Shown here: positions 61,134 to 64,000 of the stretch, one piece after another
Layout of the letters: each line of letters opens with the position of its first letter
How positions within the stretch are numbered: position 1 is the stretch's first letter
Assembly: GCA_046329055.1 (NCBI GenBank)
Contig: JAXLVK010000010.1
Span: 22,041 to 86,040, forward strand
Reading direction: 5' to 3'
DNA: 64,000 bases
Origin: JADKCL01 sp046329055
GTDB lineage: Bacteria > Bacteroidota > Bacteroidia > J057 > JADKCL01
Translations under genes and position numbers: made by a program
Notes under the pieces: model-generated
What the model saw: only the letters and a program-made list of their open reading frames with translations
Databases searched by the model: none
What the model was told of the DNA's origin: nothing

Positions 61134-61517
61134 TCAATTGATCGAAGCCTTAGGGGCATGCAGCGGCTTCGTCGCAGCCCAAGCCATCGCCAGGAAAACC
61201 ACCTGCAGTGGCAGCCGCACGATCGCCACCCATTTCGGCCCGATCACCGGAACCTCCCGGATCACATCCACCACATGCAGCGGCGTGTAAATCACCAGCA
61301 AGGCAAAGATCGCCCAAGCCGCGGGTTGGATCGTTTTCGGGAATAGCAGCGCAATCCCCAAGATGATTTCCAGGATTCCCGTGAGGATCACGAGCTCCCA
61401 TTTCATCGGCATTTGTTCCGGCAGGAAACGGGTGAATTGTTCCGGAGCCACCAAGTGGGCAGCACCCACACTGGTGAAGATGAGGAGCAGCAACCAGATG
61501 GACAAGCGACGGAACAT
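61134..61517 (-). CDS. DoxX-like membrane protein
   Basis: 127 residues from ATG 61517 (M-F-R-R-L-S-I-W-L-L-L-L-I-F-T-S-V-G-A-A-H-L-V). Four hydrophobic segments occur, with F-T-S-V-G-A-A-H in the first, W-E-L-V-I-L-T-G-I-L-E-I-I-L-G-I in the second, and W-A-I-F-A-L-L-V-I-Y-T-P-L-H in the third. The layout matches the small DoxX family, found in many bacteria, some tied to thiol or redox stress. A TTG nine codons upstream is a weaker start. It converges on the DUF1569 gene with 9 bp between the stops. Confidence 0.82.
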   Translation of the reverse strand: MFRRLSIWLLLLIFTSVGAAHLVAPEQFTRFLPEQMPMKWELVILTGILEIILGIALLFPKTIQPAAWAIFALLVIYTPLHVVDVIREVPVIGPKWVAIVRLPLQVVFLAMAWAATKPLHAPKASIN

Positions 61518-61610
61518 AGGCAGGAATGGATTCTGTATTGCCAAATATCGGCCTTTTGTGGAATCGGCGGGGAGAAATGGCGGACTGCCGGATTCGTCTT
61601 ATTTTAGAAC

Positions 61611-61955
61611 ATGGATCTCGAAACGCTTCGCTCGATTTGCACGGCATTCCCCGGTGTCACAGAGGACATCAAGTGGGAGGACCACCTTTGTTTCAATGTC
61701 GGGGGCAAAATGTTCCTGATCACCAGCCCGGACCACCATCCCATTTCCGTCTCCATCAAGTGCAGCGACGAGGACTTTGAGGTCATGAGCGCCCGCCCCG
61801 GTTGCAGGCCCGCCGCCTACCTCGCCCGCCACAAATGGGTCTATATCAGCGACATCTCCTTGGTCGAACCCTCCGAATGGCAGCGCCTTTGCCGCCAAGC
61901 CTACGAGCTCGTCCGCGACAAATTGCCCAAGCGGGTGATCCAATCCTTGCAATGA
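61611..61955 (+). CDS. MmcQ/YjbR family protein
   Basis: A 114-residue protein of the CyaY-like fold. Its start M-D-L-E-T-L-R-S-I-C-T-A-F-P-G-V-T-E-D-I-K-W is the family's usual opening, with P-G-V-x-E and the later D-H-L-C-F-N-V-G-G-K-M-F, S-I-K-C, P-A-Y-L-A-R-H-K-W-V and L-V-R-D-K-L-P-K-R. Members bind DNA in some reports but most are of unknown function. The gene stands alone and converges with the 62001 gene across a perfect hairpin. Confidence 0.9.
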   Translation: MDLETLRSICTAFPGVTEDIKWEDHLCFNVGGKMFLITSPDHHPISVSIKCSDEDFEVMSARPGCRPAAYLARHKWVYISDISLVEPSEWQRLCRQAYELVRDKLPKRVIQSLQ

Positions 61956-61999
61956 TCCTCTCGCTGCGAGCGCTCTACGCGCTCGCAGCGAGAGGATCT
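61953..61999. terminator. Perfect 20-bp hairpin between convergent genes
   Basis: The arm starting GATCCTCTCGCTGCGAGCG at 61954 pairs without mismatch with the arm ending at 61998; the loop is TCTAC. It overlaps the stop codon of the MmcQ/YjbR gene. There is no T-tract, so it may act as a transcript-protecting or Rho-blocking stem, or be a repeat. Confidence 0.7.
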
Positions 62000-62000
62000 A

Positions 62001-62717
62001 TCACTCCCCACCACCATGCCCCTGGGTCAGCAAGACCGTCCCCTGCGCCACAATCGACGCCACCGACCGCCCAAAGCAATCCGCCAGGAACTCCGTGTCA
62101 TTCGTGTACTGCAAGGCAATCGTCAGCAGCCGCAGCTCCTCCTCCGGCCAAGGCTCGTGCGACCGCGGATGAATCTTCCGGCGTTCGATCAAGGCTTCGC
62201 TCAGGCCCTCGGTCTTCTGCATGGGCAGGGCGGCGACTTTCTCGCGGAGCTGCTGAATCGCGCGTTCCGTCAGGCGATTGACAGGAGGCTCCTCGAAATA
62301 TGGATGCGCCTCCGCTGCCGGACGGGGCTGCTTCGGATGATGCTCCGCGAGCCAAGCCTCGATTTGGTCACGGAATGCACCCTTGGTGAACCGCCCCGCC
62401 AGTTTTCCATGGAACGGATGACCCAGTAGCTCTGGGAACTTGAATGCGCGGTCGCCCAGCAGGAACCCCGCGATGGAATTTGCAGTGGGGCGACGACCTG
62501 CGTCCTGAAGGATGCCCATGGCCGCTTGAATATCCTGCTCCGGGAGCGCAACGGAAGTTGTCGGGCCACTGCCCCGCAATCCGTCAATCGCGATGAGCAA
62601 TGCCTCGATCACGTCCTCCTCCAGCAAGATATGGCCGACGGGCAGGGTCTCCCCCGTGGTCGGATCGCAGCCGTCGGCGAGGGCCGTGAGGATGTCGCGG
62701 GCTTGTTCGGGCGTCAT
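62001..62717 (-). CDS. Hypothetical protein with D-P-x-T-G-E-x-L-P motif
   Basis: 238 residues from ATG 62717. The N terminus reads I-L-T-A-L-A-D-G-C-D-P-T-T-G-E-T-L-P-V-G-H, a short motif (L-A-x-G-x-D-P-x-T-G-E-x-L-P) seen in otherwise unrelated bacterial proteins and in RecQ-associated C termini. Three further helical regions follow, with A-F-K-F-P-E-L-L-G-H-P-F in the middle, and the end is H-G-G-G-E. ATG overlaps the stop of the upstream DinB-like gene (ATGA at 62714-62717), so translation is coupled. Function unknown; a DNA- or nucleic-acid-associated role is only suggested by the motif's company elsewhere. Confidence 0.6.
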   Translation of the reverse strand: MTPEQARDILTALADGCDPTTGETLPVGHILLEEDVIEALLIAIDGLRGSGPTTSVALPEQDIQAAMGILQDAGRRPTANSIAGFLLGDRAFKFPELLGHPFHGKLAGRFTKGAFRDQIEAWLAEHHPKQPRPAAEAHPYFEEPPVNRLTERAIQQLREKVAALPMQKTEGLSEALIERRKIHPRSHEPWPEEELRLLTIALQYTNDTEFLADCFGRSVASIVAQGTVLLTQGHGGGE

Positions 62718-63250
62718 TTTGCAGCAGAAAGAGCGATCCTGATGTGTCCCAAATGGTGGTGGCAATGCCAAGCATAGAGCGAGGCAACCTGATCCAGCCG
62801 GAAGACCTTCCCGTATTCGGGGTGGATATATTCACGCTGCCAATCCGCCTCGGTCAAGCCCTCCATCAGGAAGACGATGCGGGCGTGTACGCTCCGGATG
62901 AGGTCGAGCGAAGGCGCAACGGGGAGGCTATAGTCCGGCAACTTGGCCCAGCGGTCCTCCATGTAAGGGCGAATGGTGGGCTTGTCCTCGCTGAGGGTGA
63001 GTTTGATCCGGACCAGGCAATTCAGGTGGCTATCAGCGCAGTGGTGGGTCACTTGGCGCACAGTCCAGCCATCGGGGCGATAGGCGCGGTTCAGGTCAGC
63101 CTCTCCCAAATGAGCGGTGGCGGCATGGATGCGGTCGGGGAATTCGCGGAGGGTGGCGATGAAGCCCGCGCGGTCCTCGGCAGTAGTTGTAGCGGGCATT
63201 TCCCAGCGCCCGATGGGGAAGCGGAGTTGGTCGAGTTCGGATTCGGTCAT
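62714..63250 (-). CDS. YfiT/BstA-like DinB-superfamily protein
   Basis: A 178-residue protein. The start M-T-E-S-E-L-D-Q-L-R-F-P-I-G-R-W-E and the metal-site His triad fit: V-T-H-H-C-A-D-S-H (~68-76), then Y-A-W-H-C-H-H-H-L-G-H-I at ~159-170. These mark the YfiT group, known as bacillithiol S-transferases in Bacillus and as putative metal hydrolases elsewhere. Whether this species makes bacillithiol is unknown, so the substrate is open. It heads the two-gene unit with the 62001 gene, overlapping by 4 bp, and is divergent to the SRPBCC gene with 67 bp between. Confidence 0.9.
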   Translation of the reverse strand: MTESELDQLRFPIGRWEMPATTTAEDRAGFIATLREFPDRIHAATAHLGEADLNRAYRPDGWTVRQVTHHCADSHLNCLVRIKLTLSEDKPTIRPYMEDRWAKLPDYSLPVAPSLDLIRSVHARIVFLMEGLTEADWQREYIHPEYGKVFRLDQVASLYAWHCHHHLGHIRIALSAAK

Positions 63251-63317
63251 GTTCAGGAGTGAATTTTCTGGGCAAAATTAGGGAAATCGCTAATTTCACC
63301 TTGTAATACTTGATCGC

Positions 63318-63722
63318 ATGAAGCCAGAATCCATCCTCGTGACCGCCTTGCTGCCTGCAAGTGCCTCCACCGTTTTCCGGGCCTACCTGAACAGCAAAGA
63401 GCATTCCGACATGACGGGTGCCCGCGCCTCGATCAAGGCGGAAGAGGGCTACAGCTACACGGCTTGGGATGGCTACATCAGCGGCGAGGTCCTGGGAGTC
63501 GAACCCACGAGCCGCATCCTCACGAGTTGGAGGACATCCGAGTTTCCCGACGATGCCGAGGACAGCCTCGTCGAAATCCTCCTCCGCGACAGCACAGGCG
63601 GCTGCCAATTCACCCTCCGCCACACCAACATCCCCCCCGGCGACGGCCAGAAATACTTCGACGGCTGGCAGGAATATTATGTGAAGCCGATGACCAATTA
63701 CTTCGCCAACAACAAGGGCTGA
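63318..63722 (+). CDS. SRPBCC (AHSA1-type) domain protein
   Basis: A 134-residue START/Bet v1-like fold: I-L-V-T-A-L-L-P-A-S-A-S-T-V-F-R-A-Y-L-N-S at the N terminus, then Y-S-Y-T-A-W-D-G-Y-I-S-G-E-V-L, L-T-S-W-R-T, L-R-H-T-N-I-P and a C-terminal helix G-W-Q-E-Y-Y-V-K-P-M. Aha1-C-like SRPBCC proteins bind hydrophobic ligands or act as stress co-chaperones, and most are uncharacterised. The stop TGA overlaps ATG of the YwbE gene (TGATG at 63720-63724), so the pair is translated together. Confidence 0.88.
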   Translation: MKPESILVTALLPASASTVFRAYLNSKEHSDMTGARASIKAEEGYSYTAWDGYISGEVLGVEPTSRILTSWRTSEFPDDAEDSLVEILLRDSTGGCQFTLRHTNIPPGDGQKYFDGWQEYYVKPMTNYFANNKG

Positions 63723-63925
63723 TGGACGGCACAAGAAGGGCGGACATCAAGCCGGGCATGCTCGTGAACATCATCCTGAAAAAGGATCAGCGCACCGGAA
63801 AACTCACCGAAGGCATCGTGAAGGCCATCCTCACCAGTGCCCCCGTGCACACCCGAGGCATCAAGGTCAAACTCACCGACGGCCAAGTCGGCCGCGTGGC
63901 GGAGATCATCCCCGAAGAAGATTGA
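63722..63925 (+). CDS. YwbE-family protein
   Basis: A 67-residue protein beginning M-D-G-T-R-R-A-D-I-K-P-G-M-L-V-N-I-I-L-K-K-D-Q-R (positions 1-24) with T-G-K-L-T-E-G-I-V-K-A-I-L-T and G-I-K-V-K-L-T-D-G-Q-V-G-R-V. These are the hallmarks of the YwbE/DUF2196 family, small KOW-like beta proteins of about this length with no known function, possibly RNA-binding. It overlaps the SRPBCC gene by 1 bp. Confidence 0.92.
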   Translation: MDGTRRADIKPGMLVNIILKKDQRTGKLTEGIVKAILTSAPVHTRGIKVKLTDGQVGRVAEIIPEED

Positions 63926-63930
63926 GATCG

Positions 63931-63956
63931 AACCCGCGGCGTCTCGCCGCAGGGTT
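63931..63956. repeat. Hairpin downstream of the YwbE gene
   Basis: GCGGCG and CGCCGC pair around TCT, and the outer AACCC / AGGGTT extend the stem with one bulge. There is no T-run. The final 44 bp of the window hold no further feature. Confidence 0.6.
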
Positions 63957-64000
63957 ACCGAACATTTGCCTTATATGTTTACTTTCTGAATGGCATTTGC

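Overview
The window looks like chromosomal DNA of a fairly G+C-rich member of the Bacteroidota. The evidence is several secreted proteins ending in type IX secretion (T9SS) sorting domains (PNPS/PNPN motifs near the C terminus), TonB-dependent receptors, a DUF4856-imelysin-HTTM-receptor iron operon, a Bacteroidota-type AMP nucleosidase, a ParE-type topoisomerase IV B subunit and a promoter of the TTG-N21-TAnnTTTG type. A Saprospiria-like organism is plausible but this is only an impression.

Layout. 1-4.3 kb: the 3' end of a protein-arginine deiminase-like gene, a PfkB sugar kinase, a HAD (Cof-type) phosphatase, a two-piece frameshifted gene of unknown function and a lipoprotein. 4.4-11.6 kb: a visibly A+T-rich accessory island, all on the minus strand. 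It holds an OLD-family ATPase/TOPRIM nuclease followed by a UvrD-like helicase, i.e. a Gabija-like defence pair, then three unknown genes. The helicase, the end of the nuclease gene and two of the unknowns are chopped by many 1-nt frame changes although the conserved motifs are intact. 12.2-20.5 kb: an unknown protein, tRNA-Asn, a T9SS protein, small lipoproteins and a lipoprotein that joins a degenerate GH3 domain to a class C beta-lactamase-like serine hydrolase. 20.6-27.4 kb: a LuxR-type response regulator and an iron-acquisition operon (DUF4856 lipoprotein, imelysin, HTTM protein, TonB receptor). Both carry the same palindrome just before the first start codon.

27.5-34.2 kb: an ECF sigma factor, its probable anti-sigma partner, a T9SS protein, an Omp28-like thioredoxin-fold secreted protein and an unknown secreted protein. 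34.2-37.1 kb: an MBOAT O-acyltransferase and an SGNH-like partner, both frameshifted. 37.4-42.9 kb: a helix-turn-helix regulator, parE and a large T9SS protein with Ig-like and GEVED domains. 42.9-48.6 kb: a GH13 amylase lipoprotein, an inverted duplication with a small gene, an FAD-dependent oxidoreductase, an AlkA-type glycosylase and AMP nucleosidase. 48.7-57.1 kb: two convergent T9SS proteins, a helical-repeat protein, a LOG-family protein and a TonB receptor. 57.2-64 kb: housekeeping and unknown small genes (CREST-family membrane protein, secreted lipase-like hydrolase, DUF2185, DUF1569, DoxX, MmcQ/YjbR, DinB/YfiT, SRPBCC, YwbE).

Two cautions apply. First, frameshifts that restore conserved sequence occur in at least eight genes, so part of the gene breakage is probably indel error in the assembly rather than biology. 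Second, intergenic space is rich in palindromic or tandem repeats of a few recurring families, and two of these sit inside reading frames.
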